Of a stretch of DNA of 64,000 nucleotides, positions 40,938 through 53,199 are shown piece by piece (positions within the stretch are counted from its first letter, which is position 1; the number at the start of each line of letters is the position of its first letter). Made by a program: the position numbers and the translations under genes. Origin of the DNA: Mugil cephalus. Taxonomy: Eukaryota; Chordata; Actinopteri; Mugiliformes; Mugilidae. The notes beneath the pieces were generated by a model. The model searched no databases. It saw only the letters and a list, made by a program, of their open reading frames with translations, and was not told the origin of the DNA. Location of the stretch: contig NC_061772.1 in the NCBI RefSeq assembly GCF_022458985.1, positions 31,709,506-31,773,505 of the forward strand, read 5' to 3'.

Positions 40938-41279
40938 AACTTTTAAAATCAGTGATTGTGTTTGAGTTGTGTCTCTTCAGAAAAACTCATCTTTACGGTA
41001 TCATCCTCAGACGTTTTATTGTCTGAGTACGTAAACGTTGCACCATGCTAACACCACAGCCTGGATGAATCTCCAAGACAAGCAAACAATGTCTCCAGGA
41101 GTTCAGTCTAGAAGGAGAGATTAGAAAGAAATAAAATCATCAAAGGAAACAGGAATGAATATGTTTTTTACACAATGTGACACCAATAATTCAGGTTGAT
41201 AATTCAACTATTAGAAGATCGACTACAGCAATACAATAGGGTAGCCCTTAATAGGGACCCTTAATAACGCGGCACTTCT

Positions 41280-41850
41280 GGTTCTGGTGTCTCTACCAAC
41301 ACAATGCTGGGTCTCTGACAACCCACCAAAACATCATGATCACCTCAGACCAGAAAGCCCTGAAACTGTGCAGCAGCAGCATTGCCTCCCTCAAAATTTC
41401 CCTTGTGGGAATTGTCTAGTCAGTGTTGTTGCTGATGTTCTCTATGATTTTATTACCCGTTCAGACCTGGTTTTGCCTGTGTTTCATGTATGAAAAACTA
41501 AGCCGGGGTATTTCCTCCAGGACTTCTTGCTTAGAGTGTGGGATCCTCTTTGAGACTTTAATAAACAACATTAATATGTGTCATACCTTTGCACCCCATA
41601 CCTGCCGTGATAACTCTCTTGTATAACTCTCATTACATGTGTATACTACTGTTCAAAATCACTGCATATATCTGCTTCTATTATTATTTTATTCTGAAAG
41701 ACTTATCTATGTTATACAGTTTTTCTATTTTTCTGCTTACTTAACTGTTGTTTTTTAACATTTTTTGTATCATTCGACAAAGTGACTGGAGTCAAATTCC
41801 TTGTATGTGTACATAGACCTGGCCAATAAAGCTGATTCTGATTCTGTGAG
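41280..41850 (+). mobile_element. LINE 3'-tail fragment
   Basis: It ends CAAATTCCTTGTATGTGTAC followed by TGGCCAATAAAGCTGATTCTGATTCTG, a common fish LINE terminus with an (ATTCTG)n tail. The 5' part is not recognisable. Confidence 0.5.
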
Positions 41851-41924
41851 TCAGCCACTCGAGCATCTCATTAGCGACTGTGTGGACCTTCTGACCAGAT
41901 AAGTCAGGTAGTTCTTATTTGTTA

Positions 41925-42260
41925 ACTGACATATGTCAGTCAACCAGATATCCAGCTGCTTATGCCCTGCGCACTATTACTGCAAAGTCTGTGGTCAAGG
42001 CCCAGCAAGATCATCATGAATATACCATCCACCCTGTCCTAAAATAAATGAATGAATAAACGAATAAATAAATACATTTCTGTGTTTGGGATCCCTAAAA
42101 TTACACAGACTGAGCAAGGATCAAATTTTACATCTCGGTTGTTTGCACCAGGTTTTCAACATCTTCAAGTAAAGCACAACATGTCCTCAGCGTGTCATCC
42201 ACAGAGACTAGGTGCTCTTCAGTGCTTTCATCAGCATTTAACATTGTTGGCTTAGTGCAC
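41925..42260 (+). pseudogene. Gypsy integrase fragment
   Basis: A frame at 42052-42255 reads FGIPKITQTEQGSNFTSRLF then FQHLQVKHNMSSACHPQRLG and ALQCFHQHL. It parallels the Gypsy integrase core FG-P--I-SDQG-NF ... SSAYHPES-GA-ERFHQTL. The catalytic Asp position reads TEQG, not SDQG, so it is inactive. An A/T-rich insertion (about 42040-42080) breaks it at the front. Confidence 0.65.
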
Positions 42261-42444
42261 AGAGTTGAAAGCAAACTGGGACAACACTTCAGGCCAGGAC
42301 CATCTGGGTTGGGCCCCACCGAGCGGAAACAGAGACTCAGCATCAGCCACAACAAACTATTCACACACAACTACACCACAAAAAGTGTCTACAGAGGGAA
42401 TGGGATTTATCAAATGAAAAGTGTGGAAGTTTCATTGGGGACAA

Positions 42445-42454
42445 CGTTTATTAA

Positions 42455-42483
<29 letters not shown>
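42445..42483. repeat. (ATT)n microsatellite
   Basis: About ten ATT units. Confidence 0.9.
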
Positions 42484-42488
<5 letters not shown>

Positions 42489-42889
42489 TGTGCAACAACA
42501 TTTTTAACCTGGTCGAACTCATTAAAGGTAGCTATGTGATAATCCTCCCCTGCACAGCAGAGCCCTCTGGTGGGGCCACCAGCCAAGACACCATTGCCCC
42601 CAATAAACTTAAATAAACTTAGGTCAATGGTTTCAGCCACAGACTTTAAGAGGCAGCAAAAATGGCAAAACAAAAGCTGCAAAACTCCCACAAAAAGACC
42701 TCATCATGGGCACGTTCCATCAGTTTTCTTTTTCTCCTCAATCCAGTTTTACTTGCTAATTCTTCCATGCAAGCACTTAAGGAGGTGAGTTTTACAACTC
42801 AGACTTAAAAATTCAGAAACTTTAACCCAGTTAGGTGCACTGCTGGGACATTTGGAGGTGTGGATAGACATGAACAGCTGTTTATTTTC

Positions 42890-42985
42890 AGATACTTCAT
42901 CTTGTACCAATTTAATAGAACATGATGTGGACATGGGGGATGCCAAGCCCATCACTCAGCAGTTCTGTAGGATTCTCCAGAAAAA
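42890..42985 (+). pseudogene. Gypsy pre-RT fragment
   Basis: The text reads about IEHDVDVGDAKPITQQF, close to the HDIDVGDA-PIKQHPYR segment just before the reverse transcriptase in Gypsy Pol. It lies downstream of the integrase piece, so the order is scrambled relative to an intact element. Confidence 0.45.
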
Positions 42986-43646
42986 TAAAACATTTTAGAC
43001 TCAGAAGTGTTCCACATGTTGGAAAACGGTATAGTTGAGCCCTCTTCCTTTAGCTGTGCCTCTCCCTGTATTTTGATTAGCAAACCTGATTCTACCCACA
43101 GGCCCTGCACTGATTTTTGAAAAGTTAATGCAGTGATGAAGCCTGATTCCTTTCCCCTTCCAAGGATGGAAGACTGTGTTGATCAGGTGGGGCCAGATAT
43201 GTCAGTGAGGCCAATCTTCTTAGGGTTCATGCTGGTTCCCCTTTATAGAGTGAGTACAGCGCTGATTGGAAAAGTGAGTGAACTGCAGCTGTTTGTACTG
43301 ACCTGCTCCTCGTTCGTCACGTGAGTAAGCGTATTGCGTCACTTCCTGATTCTGCACCGCTGCTGTGTGTGCTCACACTGTTTTAGCTCTGTTAAACATT
43401 TTCTGTATAAGTGGTGAACTCGTGTTTTGAGTTTACACAACCACCTGTCCTCTGTAGCACCTTGTTAATCTCACGTTTCTTCTCAGTTTAATTAACCTTG
43501 GTGGTGTATTTAGCGGTTAACTATGGCTACTTTCTCTCCCTCTGCTTCTTCTTCTCTCTCCTGCTCGTCGTGCCACATGTTTTAGCTACTCCTCTGCCTC
43601 CTTTAGTGTTAATGGTACCTGTAATAAATGTAGTTTATTTGTAGCT

Positions 43647-44438
43647 TTGGAGGCGAGGCTCTCTGAATTGGAAGCACGGCTCCGCACCATGCAAAACCCA
43701 ATAGCTAGCCAGCGCCCTGTAGCCGGTGCGAGCCGACCGAGCGCAGCTCCCGTTAGCATAGCTCCTGCTAGCTGTCCCCCTGCAGCTCCCGAGCAGCCAG
43801 GAAACCAGGGCGGCTGGGTGACGGTACGAAGGAAGCATAGTCTTACCCGGCCCACGGCGCACCACCAACCGCTTCACGTTTCAAACACATTTTCCCCACT
43901 CGGCGACACACCCGCTGAGAAGCCAACTCTGATAATTGGCGACTCGATTTTGCGGAACGTGAAGTTAGCGAAACCAGCGACCACAGTTAGATGCATTCCA
44001 GGGGCCAGAGCGGGCGACACTGAATCTTACCTGAAACTGCTGGCTAAGGCTAAGGCTAAGGCTAAGGCTAATGCTAAGGCTAAGTATGGTACGATTGTTA
44101 TTCACGTCGGCAGTAATGACCAACGGTTACGTCAATCGGAGGTCACTAAACTTAATGTTGAATCGGTGTGTAAGTTTGCTAAAACTATGTGGGACTACGT
44201 AGCTTTCTCTGGTCTCCTGCCCAATCTGACCAGTGACCATATGTATAGTCGCATGTCGTCATTCCACCGCTGGTTATCTAGGTGGTGTCCAGCCAACGAC
44301 GTGGCCTATGTTGATAATTGGAACTCTGTCTGGGGAAAGCCTGGGCTGATTAGACAAAATGGAGTTCATCCCACCTTGGCGGGTGCTTCTCTTATCTCTA
44401 GGAATTTGGCCGATTTTATTAACACCCCAAAACCATGA
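43647..44438 (+). CDS. L2-like LINE ORF1 protein with SGNH-hydrolase (esterase) domain
   Basis: A 263-aa open frame. A short coiled segment at the start ([16 protein letters not shown]) is followed by an Ala/Pro-rich linker and GGWVTVRRK. Then comes an esterase-like fold: IIGDSIL (nucleophile Ser), VIHVGSND (block with the oxyanion Asn) and a C-terminal GVHPT with the catalytic His. ORF1 esterases of this kind are known in CR1/L2-clade LINEs. A lysine-alanine tract ([13 protein letters not shown]) comes from a (GCTAAG)n repeat. The frame is intact, but ORF2 is broken, so autonomous movement is unlikely. Confidence 0.75.
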   Translation: MEARLSELEARLRTMQNPIASQRPVAGASRPSAAPVSIAPASCPPAAPEQPGNQGGWVTVRRKHSLTRPTAHHQPLHVSNTFSPLGDTPAEKPTLIIGDSILRNVKLAKPATTVRCIPGARAGDTESYLKLLAKAKAKAKANAKAKYGTIVIHVGSNDQRLRQSEVTKLNVESVCKFAKTMWDYVAFSGLLPNLTSDHMYSRMSSFHRWLSRWCPANDVAYVDNWNSVWGKPGLIRQNGVHPTLAGASLISRNLADFINTPKP

Positions 44439-44540
44439 CAACCCAGAGTTCAGCTCAGGAGGCAGAGCTGCAGTTTTACACGTCTCTCTGCCGCTTCTCT
44501 AGTACTGTCTCACACCCATAACTCCCCAAACTCCATAGAT

Positions 44541-47500
44541 GTGCTGTCTGCTCCCAGATTTATTAAATGGAAAAATAACAATAGAGGAGTTATTCATAGG
44601 AACCTTATCCAAATCAACACAAATTCACTAGTACAACAGAGCAATAAGAAAATTAAATGTGGTCTTTTGAATGTCAGGTCTCTCTCATCTAAATCTCTTT
44701 TAGTGACCGATTTGATAACTGATCATCAGATTGATCTATTTAGTTTGACTGAAACGTGGCTGCAGGATGATGAGTATGTCAGTTTAAATGAGTCCAGGCC
44801 ACCCAGTCATAGTAACTATCACATTCCTGGAGGCTCAGGCCGAGGAGGAGTGGCAGCAATCTTCCACTCTGATTTATGTATTAATCCTAGACCTAAGCAA
44901 AGCTTTAATTCGTTTGAAAGCCTTACTCTTAGTCTTACGCATCCAGACTGGAAAACACAAAAACCAATTCTCTTTGTTGTGGTGTGTCGCCCACCTGCTC
45001 CTTACTCTGAATTTTTAGCTGAATTCTCTGAGTTTCTATGTGATTTAGTGCTTAGAACAGATAAAGTCATTATAGTAGGTGACTTTAACATCCATGTTGA
45101 TGTTGGCAGTGACAGTCTTAGTTCTTCATTTATGTCATTATTGGACTCAATTGGCTTTTCTCAGAATGTAAATGGTTCAACCCACTATTTCAATCACACC
45201 TTAGATCTTGTACTAACGTATGGCCTAGAAACTGAAGGTCTAACCGTATATTCTCACAACCCTCTATTGTCCCATCATTCTCTTTAACATTTGAATTTAC
45301 TATAAGTAATTACACAGAAATTGGAAAGACATTTCGTTATGGTAGACACTTATCTGATGATGCTGTGACTAGATATAAGGAATTAATACCTTCAGTATTT
45401 ACCTCAGTGCCTTATGTTAGTGATGTGGATGTCAGAAACCACAATCTAACTCGATCGCAAATAGATTATTTTGTTGACAGCACGACAGCATCACTTAGTA
45501 CAACTCTAAATCTAGTTGCTCCTCTTAAAAAGAAGGTGGTAAATGGAAGGAGGGCAGCTCCATGGTATAATTCACAGTTGATCAGTTCAAAGCTGGAAAG
45601 AATTTGGCATTCCACTAGTTCTGAAGGAGCTCACATAGCCTGGAAAGATAGTTTAACAACTTATAAAAAAAACTCTCCGTAAGATTAGAACAGCGTATTA
45701 TTCTTCATTAATAGAAGAAAACAAGAACAACCCCAGATTTCTTTTCAGCTGTAGCCAGGCTGACAAAGAGTCACAGCTCTGTTGAGCATCTATTCCTTCA
45801 GCTCTCAGCAGTAATGACTTCATGAGCTTCTTCACTGATAAAATTGTTGGCATTCGAGATAAAATTCATATCACCCTTCCATCTGTCAAAGATGTAAGTA
45901 CAGTGGCATTAGAAACCTCTGTAGGACCGAGTCAGTATTTGGATTCTTTCTCCCTAATTGATCTTCCTGAGCTCACTTCAGTTATTACAGCATCTAAACC
46001 ATCAACTTGTCTTCTAGACCCCATCCCAACTAAGGTGCTCCAGGAGGTTTATCCATTAATTAATACCTCCATATTAAATCAGATAAACTTATCTTTATTA
46101 ACAGGATATGTGCCCCAGTCTTTTAAAACTGCTGTAATTAAACCATTACTTAAAAAACCCACTCTTGACCCAGATGTTTTAGCCAACTATAGGCCAATTT
46201 CCAACCTTCCCTTTATCTCTAAAGTTTTGGAAAGGGTTGTTGTCAATCAGTTGCTTGATCATTTAAACAGGAATGGTTTGTTTGAAGAGTTTCAGTCAGG
46301 TTTTAGAGCTCATCATAGCACAGAAACAGCTCTGGTTAAAGTCACCAATGATCTCCTCATGGCTTCAGATAATGGACTTGTCTCTATACTTGTCCTGCTA
46401 GATCTCAGTGCTGCATTTGACACTATTGATCACAGTATTCTACTACAGAGACTTGAAAGTGTGATCAAGATTACAGGAACTGCACTAGACTGGTTTGAAT
46501 CATATCTGTCAGAGAGATTCCAGTTTGTCCATGTAAACAACAACTCTTCTTTATATACCAAAGTAAGCTATGGAGTTCCTCAGGGTTCTGTGCTAGGACC
46601 AATATTATTCACAGTATACATGCTTCCCTTAGACAATATTATTAGAAAGCACGGCATAAACTTCCATTGCTACGCAGATGATACCCAGCTATATTTATCC
46701 ATGAAACCAGATGAAACTAATCCGCTGGTTAAACTCCAAGCGCCTTAAAGACATAAAGGCTTGGATGACCTGTAATTTTCTACTTTTAAACTCAGACAAA
46801 ACAGAAGTTATCGTATTTGGCTCTAAACATGTCAGAGATTCATTATCTAATCACCTGCTTTTGTTGGATGGCGTTACCTTGGCCTCCAGTACTACTGTGA
46901 AAAACCTTGGTGTTATATTTGACCAGGATATGTCCTTTAATTCTCACATAAAGAAGGTGACCAGGACTGCTTTCTTTCACCTTCGTAATATCATCAAAAT
47001 TAGGAGCATCCTTACTCAGAGTGATGCAGAAAAACTAGTTCATGCATTTGTGTCTTCCAGGCTGGATTATTGTAACTCGTTACTGTCTGGCTCCAAATAC
47101 TCTTTAAAAAGCCTCCAACTGATTCAAAACGCTGCAGCAAGAGCACTGACAGGAATTAGCAAGAGAGATCATGTTACTCCAGTATTAGCTTCTCTTCATT
47201 GGCTCCCTTTAAAATCTAGAATTGAATTTAAAATCCTCCTCCTTACATACAAGGCCCTGAAAGGCCTAGCTCCATCATATTTGAAAGACCTCATAGTACC
47301 ATACTAAGACTTCACTAAGATCTCAAAGTGCAGGTCTACTTGTGGTTCCTAGAGTTTCTAAAAGTAGAACGGGAGGTAGAACCTTCAGCTATCAGGCTCC
47401 TCTCCTATGGAACCAGCTCCCAGTTTGGGTTCGGGAGGCAGACACAGTCTCTACGTTTAAGGTCAGGACTAAGACTTTCCTTTTAGACAAAGCTTATAGT
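44541..47500 (+). pseudogene. L2-like LINE ORF2 (endonuclease-RT), frameshifted, copy 1
   Basis: 44541-45287 codes an APE-type endonuclease: [20 protein letters not shown] and TLDLVLTYG. After a frame change, 45365-45682 continues the linker. 45822-46748 codes the RT with [61 protein letters not shown] and YADD. 46711-47307 holds the thumb and C-terminal part. At least four frame changes are needed. The catalytic YADD is present. No functional protein can be made as it stands. Confidence 0.85.
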
Positions 47501-48218
47501 TAGAGCTGGACTTAACCATCCCTTAGTTATGCTGCTATAGGCCGAGGCTGCAGGGAGACGATGCACTGAGGACATGTCCTCTCCTCTTTGTCCTCTAATA
47601 TCTTATCATTTTATTTTCTATCTCTTATAATTTACTAACCACTGTGTCTCCCTCTCTCCCCTCCATCTTCTTGTGAGGGTCTCTGGTCTGGAGGCTGAAT
47701 ATCTGACCTGTGGAGTTCTAAGCTACATCTGCTGCCGTGGCCTCATCAACCAGCCCAGTCTTCATGGTCTGGAGTCTGTGTATCAGACCTGTGGAGCTCC
47801 ATAAACTACATCTGTCCCAGTCTTCATGTCCTCCTCCAGGTGTCCACTCCTACCTAGATGAACCATCACCAACCTGCCCATGATTCCTGTTATACTCACA
47901 AACTGTCACAGATCATCAGCTATGTGTTATATAACTAGACCCTACATGTTTCCTTCAGCTTGATGTTTGTATCTATGACAGAAGTTAGTTTATCTAGTTT
48001 CTCCTGTTCTTCTCTCTCTATCTTCTCTGGTTCTACCCGGCTGGTCTTCAGCAGATGGGTCCCTCCATATGAGCTCAAGGTTTCTTCCTGTTAAAAGGGA
48101 GTTTTTCCCTCAGGCTGCTCTGGAGGTTTCAGGCTGGTTTTTGTGAAGCGTCTTGAGACGATTTGTATTGTTATTGGCGCCATATAAATAAAATTGAATT
48201 GAATTGAATTGAATAGAA

Positions 48219-48950
48219 AAGCTAGCGAAATGTGTGTTTTTGTGACACCATCAGGTTTGTATTCTTACATCGGCATTCACCTGAAAGTTGTGTGTGGGCT
48301 GGAGGCTGTGCTGCACTGAGACACTTTAAAATGTCTATATATCTCATATCTGTACATAAATGCTGTATATTCCAGGTAAATGGGACGGTATATTTCTTTT
48401 GCAATTCTTACTTACTACCTCATTCTTTACCCATTTTTTTAAGATTATTTTTCAATGTTGAATATTGAATCTTAAATCTTTATTTACACGATTACACAAT
48501 GTCATTCACAGTGACATGTAGGAAGAACACCTCGAGAGAGTACAGGCTATTTGACAGGCTGGCGTGGGCTCATTTAACTATCAGCCTCAAAATGCGAGTT
48601 TGCAAAAGCCACGGTAACCTATTTGGGCAAGGTTGTGGTAATACAGGCATTTCCCGTTCCATCTACTAATAGAATAGAATAGAAATAGAATTTGTTGCAC
48701 AATGGGGAGATTGCAGAATGCAACAGCATACATAGGGGCAGAAAAGTCCACCAGTGCTCATTATCCAGCATGGATGACAGTTTACCAAAGACTCTCCTGT
48801 CCCCCACCTCCCTCCATGAGTCCAGGGACCGGCCCAGGACAGAGGTGGTACAGGCTCTGAACTGTACTCAAAAGTATTTCTATTGCACAATTCACTACAC
48901 ACAATAATTTATATGGAATCCATTTAATCAATTTTATAACACATACTAGA
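48219..48950. other. Repeat-rich stretch, no gene seen
   Basis: It contains a Rex1-like tail fragment (48665-48730: ATAGAATAGAATAGAAATAG then TGCACAATGGGGAGATTGCA). Nothing else could be assigned. Confidence 0.45.
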
Positions 48951-51130
48951 CCTCCATCTTCATCTCTCTGCGTAAACAAATCTATCAAAACAGTTTGTTC
49001 AGCTTCAAGAGAAGACGGTTTTCAAAGTTCTTGGAACATAGGAGGCAGGAACTGCTGTGTTTAGCTTGAGAGATAGGTGGCACACGGATGGAAATGTTTT
49101 CAGGATGTCCATGGTATCAGTTGGACTGTACAGTAGGACTCTAGTTGCTTTGTGTTACCGTCCCGTTGATCCGTCTGCTTGATGGTCGAAAAGAAGTCCT
49201 CCTCAGACGACGACACAGAGTCACTACTCTGCTCCTTCAGGGGGACTTTGATGTAGCTGAGGCCTGTGGGGGATACAAAACCAAATGAAGAAACAGAATT
49301 AGCATAAAAGAGAAGGGGATAGAGAGAAAAAGGAGGGGACGAGAGCAAGGGAAGGCGAGGAAACGAAGAAATAAGGGATGGAGGAGGGAGGGAAGGGTTG
49401 TGGGGTAATTAACAGGTGCAACAGTCAGTTAAGATCCACTTTGTTTGAATGTACATGAGGGTAGTGAGTAACGTAATATTAAACAAAAAGAAAGCGATGC
49501 AGCACATACCTTCATGCCTTCATCAGTGGTCCAGCTTGTTCTCAATTTGGGGACAAGAATGGCAGCAGCGATGAGCTCTGGTTCAGCATCTCTCCGAAGA
49601 GACGTTCCAGTCCTGCTAGAAGAGCGTTCACTAAGGGCCCACGGTACTTGAAGTGGTGCCAAGGCTGCGGAGCTTGGACATGAGCAGTGCGATGGAGGGA
49701 ACAAGCCGACCCAGCTGCACGTTGGCCTCTGCCTGAAGAACGCTGACTGCCTCATGGTCTTTACGTATTCAGTAAGAAATGCAGCCTGAGAAACACACAG
49801 ACACAGAGATGCACAAAACCATCAATGTCTAGGCAGTCAAACATGTTTGCATGGAACAACAATGCTCACAACACAGGCGGCACTATAAGTGAGCACTACA
49901 AGTTATCACCCATTCTTCAGTGCAGGTAGAAGAACAGCCGTAAACAGAGAATATCTTCATTAACTGCATTCATACGGTGCTTTTCAATACACCCAAACAC
50001 TGGGCAATAGCTATGTCATCATCACAAACCAATGTGTAACACTCACCTGATTGATCTGGCTCTGGCCGGAGTGGTTCTGTGTTGTTTTCATCTTCGGTGA
50101 CACCATACCCCATAGCCACCATCCGTCGCCGCACGTACAATCTTGTCTCCGATGTTGAACTCTAGACAGATAGATGGATAAGAGAAAACTAAGGTAGGCA
50201 GACACGGTATTGATCCCACAGGAAATTCAAGTTTACAGTAGCCTGGGAAAATGCACGGACACCTACACATGAATGCACACATTAGAGGTTAAGGAACTAG
50301 ATTCAAAGTTAAAAGTAATGCATTAAAAAGTGAATAACAAACCTATACATTTTAACTGGATTGGACTTAAGCCTACATACCTGTTTGTAATCAGTCAGAG
50401 CATCTGCGAGGGCAGTAAAGTTGTGTGGGCCTTTCAGTTGCTTGCATGCTAGTGCAGCAGAGCATCTCTGCAGACTTGTGGGTTGTATCCAGTCTGCTGT
50501 GACACCTGTGCTGTGACACCTGTGAAGCCTTTTCTATCTGTTTTCTCTAGAGGGACAAATATGGGAAAGACACAAGTAAGTCAAGTGATACAAACGTATG
50601 TGAGATGTGAGGTGGGACGGGGCATTGCCTTTTTTATGTCAAAACGTTACAGCTGACTAGAGTAAAAAATGCGCGATTTGGGCTACGTGTCCATGTGTGT
50701 GTCCGTGTGTGTGTCCGTGTGTTGATTCTGTGCTTATTGCTGTTAATTGGGATCCCTGATCATTGCAAAAATAAACAGTTTGTTCTTATAAGCGCCTGGG
50801 CTCCATATTAATTTAGCATATTAATATTAAAAGGTCATATAGGGTAATCTGATAACGGTAGCTAGCTAGCTAACTAACTTAGCCGAGACTTAGCCTAACC
50901 AGCCCGATTTAGCGCAACATTACTAGCGAACATAACGTTAGCACATTAGCCAATGACTTACCTGTATGTGTTTCCTGAGGTTTGACGGGGAGTTCCTGAA
51001 TTTTCCAACACTTCATGGACTTTAAGTTTGCGTAAGACGCAGCACATTCGCCAAGAATTATTCTTAGAGCCCACAAACTCTTTTAAAGTTCTTTTAAATA
51101 AGGCCATGTCTCTTCTCCATTGTCCATTTT
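48950..51130 (-). pseudogene. hAT/ZBED-type transposase relic
   Basis: On minus: a segment near 50520-50390 (LACKQLKGPHNFTALADALTDYKQ, then a donor); FNIGDKIVRAATDGG near 50165-50110 (the catalytic-core DK-----TDNG-N region of hAT); and GPLVNALLAG, FGEML and AEPELIAAAILVPKLRTSWT near 49640-49530. Last comes an acidic SSDSVSSSEEDFFSTIK near 49260-49170. These follow the order of ZBED1-like hAT transposases. A frameshift between FGEML and the next block and gaps elsewhere show it is dead. Terminal repeats were not found. Confidence 0.6.
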
Positions 51131-51899
51131 GAGCCGTTTCTGGCTGAAGCTGCAGGTGCAGAGCTGCAGAGCTGCAGAGCCCAGGTCTGGTTTACTAGCG
51201 GCCAGAAACCTGCGTCTGTGTCGCGCCTCTTTCAAGGTTTAGCTGCAGCCTTTCGCCAATACAGACTACACATACGGCTCACCGTGACCATGAAAAACAA
51301 AACAACAAAACAAATGTGTATAGTAGTTTTACTTCGTTACTTGCCATCACTCTCCACTGACTGAGGTGTTGTTTTGCTTGATGCTCCTGGATCTGCCATT
51401 GAAGCTGCAAGTTGATGCTGGTGATTTGGGGTTTGGGGCAACTGTGTTGCAGACCGATGAAAAAGGATTGTAGCGCCACACAGCTTCTTCTCTGGGAAGT
51501 TTAAAGTGTTCCAGAGGCATTATTCAGTAATAGAGAAGGAAGCCATTGCTCTTATTTGGGCTCTTCAACACACAGATCCAGATCACGTGAGTAAGCGCGT
51601 GCGTCACTTCCCGTTTCTGCACCGCTGCTGTGTGCGCGTGCACTGTTTTAGCTCCGTTAGAATCACATAAACGTTTTCTGTATAAGTGGTGAAACTCGTG
51701 TTTTGAGTTTACCCAACTACCTGTCCTCTGTAGCACCTTGTTAATCAGCTTTGGTGTATTTAGCGGTTAACTATGACTACTTTCTCTCCCTCTGCTTCTC
51801 CTTCTCTCTCTCTCTCTCTCTCGATGGTACCTGTAATAAATGTAGTTTATTTGTAGCTTTGGAGGCGAGGCTCTCTGAATTGGAAGCACGGCTCCGCAC

Positions 51900-52331
51900 C
51901 ATGCAAAACCCAATAGCTAGCCAGCGCCCTGTAGCCGGTGCGAGCCGACCGAGCGCAGCTCCCGTTAGCATAGCTCCTGCTAGCTGTCCCCCTGCAGCTC
52001 CCGTTAGCATAGCTCCTGCTAGCTGTCCCCCTGCAGCTCCCGTTAGCATAGCTCCTGCTAGCTGTCCCCCTGCAGCTCCCGTTAGCGTAGCTCCTGCTAG
52101 CTGTCCCCTGCAGCTCCCGTTAGCATAGCTCCTGCTAGTTGTCCCCCTGCAGCTTATTGTTAGCATAGCTCCTGCTAGCTGTCCCCTGCAGCTCCCGTTA
52201 GCATAGCTCCTGCTAGTTGTCCCCCTGCAGCTCCCGAGCAGCCAGGAAACCAGGGCGGCTGGGTGACGGTACGAAGGAAGCATAGTCTTACCCGGCCCAC
52301 GGAGCTCCACCAACCGCTTCACGTTTCAAAC

Positions 52332-52367
<36 letters not shown>

Positions 52368-53099
52368 CTTTATTGTCATTGTCACGAGTACAACGAAATT
52401 AAAAGTGCCATCAGCCAGTGCAAAAAAAAAATAAATAAATAAATAAACAAACAAAACTAATAAATAAGAATAGCCACATTCTCACACATCACATCATTCA
52501 TATTGATTGAGGGTTGTTTTGATTGCATTGAGTTTTGTTATAGCTGTTGGGTAAAAACTGTCAGATTTTCCCCACTCGGCGACACACCCGCAGAGAAGCC
52601 AACTCTGGTAATTGATAAACTCGATTTTGCGGAACATAAAGTTAGAGAAACCAGCGACCATAGTTAGTTGCATTCCAGGGGCCAGAGCGGGCGACACTGA
52701 ATCTTACCTGAAACTGCTGACTAAGGCTAATGCTAAGGCTAATGCTAAGGCTAATGCTAAGGCTAATGCTAAGGCTAAGTATGGTACGATTGTTATTCAC
52801 GTCGGCAGTAATGACCAACGGTTACGTCAATCGGAGGTCACTAAACTTAATGTTGAATCGGTGTGTAAGTTTGCTAAAACTATGTGGGACTCCGTAGTTT
52901 TCTCTGGTCTCCTGCCCAATCTGACCACCGCTGGTTATCTAGGTGGTGTCCAGCCAACGACGTGGCCTATGTTGATAATTTGAACTCTTTCTGGGGAAAG
53001 CATGGTCTGATTAGACGAGATGGAGTTCATCCCACCTTGGCGGGTGCTTCTCTTATCTCTAGGAATTTGGCCGATTTCATTAACCCCCCAAAACCATGA
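51900..53099 (+). pseudogene. L2-like LINE ORF1, copy 2, disrupted
   Basis: Homologous to the intact 263-aa ORF1 of copy 1. The Ala/Pro linker has several [13 protein letters not shown] units. The esterase nucleophile region is damaged: the GGCGACTCG of copy 1 reads GATAAACTCG, so GDS is lost. The insertion at 52333-52565 interrupts the frame. VIHVGSND and DGVHPT are still readable (52790 and 53022). Confidence 0.7.
52333..52565 (-). mobile_element. (GATA)n plus Rex1-like tail insertion in L2 copy 2
   Basis: GATAGATA repeats followed by TCTTTATTGTCATTGTCACG and GTACAACGAAATTAAAAGTG sit exactly where copy 1 reads TTTCAAACACATTTTCCCC. CAGA occurs at both junctions and may be a short target duplication. 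The orientation is antisense to the LINE tail. Confidence 0.6.
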
Positions 53100-53199
53100 C
53101 AACCCAGAGTTCAGCTCAGGAGGCAGAGCTGCAGTTTTACACGCCTCTCTGCTGCTTCTCTAGTGCTGTCTCACACCCATAACTCCACAAACTCCATAG

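Larger units (their letters stand above)
36298..41222. repeat. Large inverted duplication: copy B arm and copy C arm
   Basis: The minus-strand block 36298-38330 (gene B, introns, promoter, 3' flank) and the plus-strand block 39209-41222 (gene C) are inverted copies separated by about 880 bp. The block 31966-34068 (gene A) is a third copy. A and C share flank beyond the gene (to TAATAGTTGAATTATCAACC) that B lacks, because the Gypsy relic begins there. Confidence 0.85.
43318..48218 (+). mobile_element. L2/Maui-like LINE, copy 1 (near full length, inactive)
   Basis: It begins CACGTGAGTAAGCG, the same 5' point as copy 2 at 51584, which suggests a true element start. ORF1 (43647-44438) carries an SGNH esterase. 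ORF2 (44541 to about 47500) carries endonuclease and reverse transcriptase but is split by frameshifts. The 3' tail ends GGCGCCATATAAATAAAATTGAATTGAATTGAA, the tail found alone at 15.0, 20.2, 22.7 and 55.7 kb. It sits beyond the chymotrypsinogen C block. Confidence 0.8.

Noticed and set aside
45281-45290. Programmed -1 frameshift in the L2 ORF2
   Set aside because: No standard slippery heptamer in the zero frame and no clear downstream structure; other frameshifts in the same ORF point to decay.
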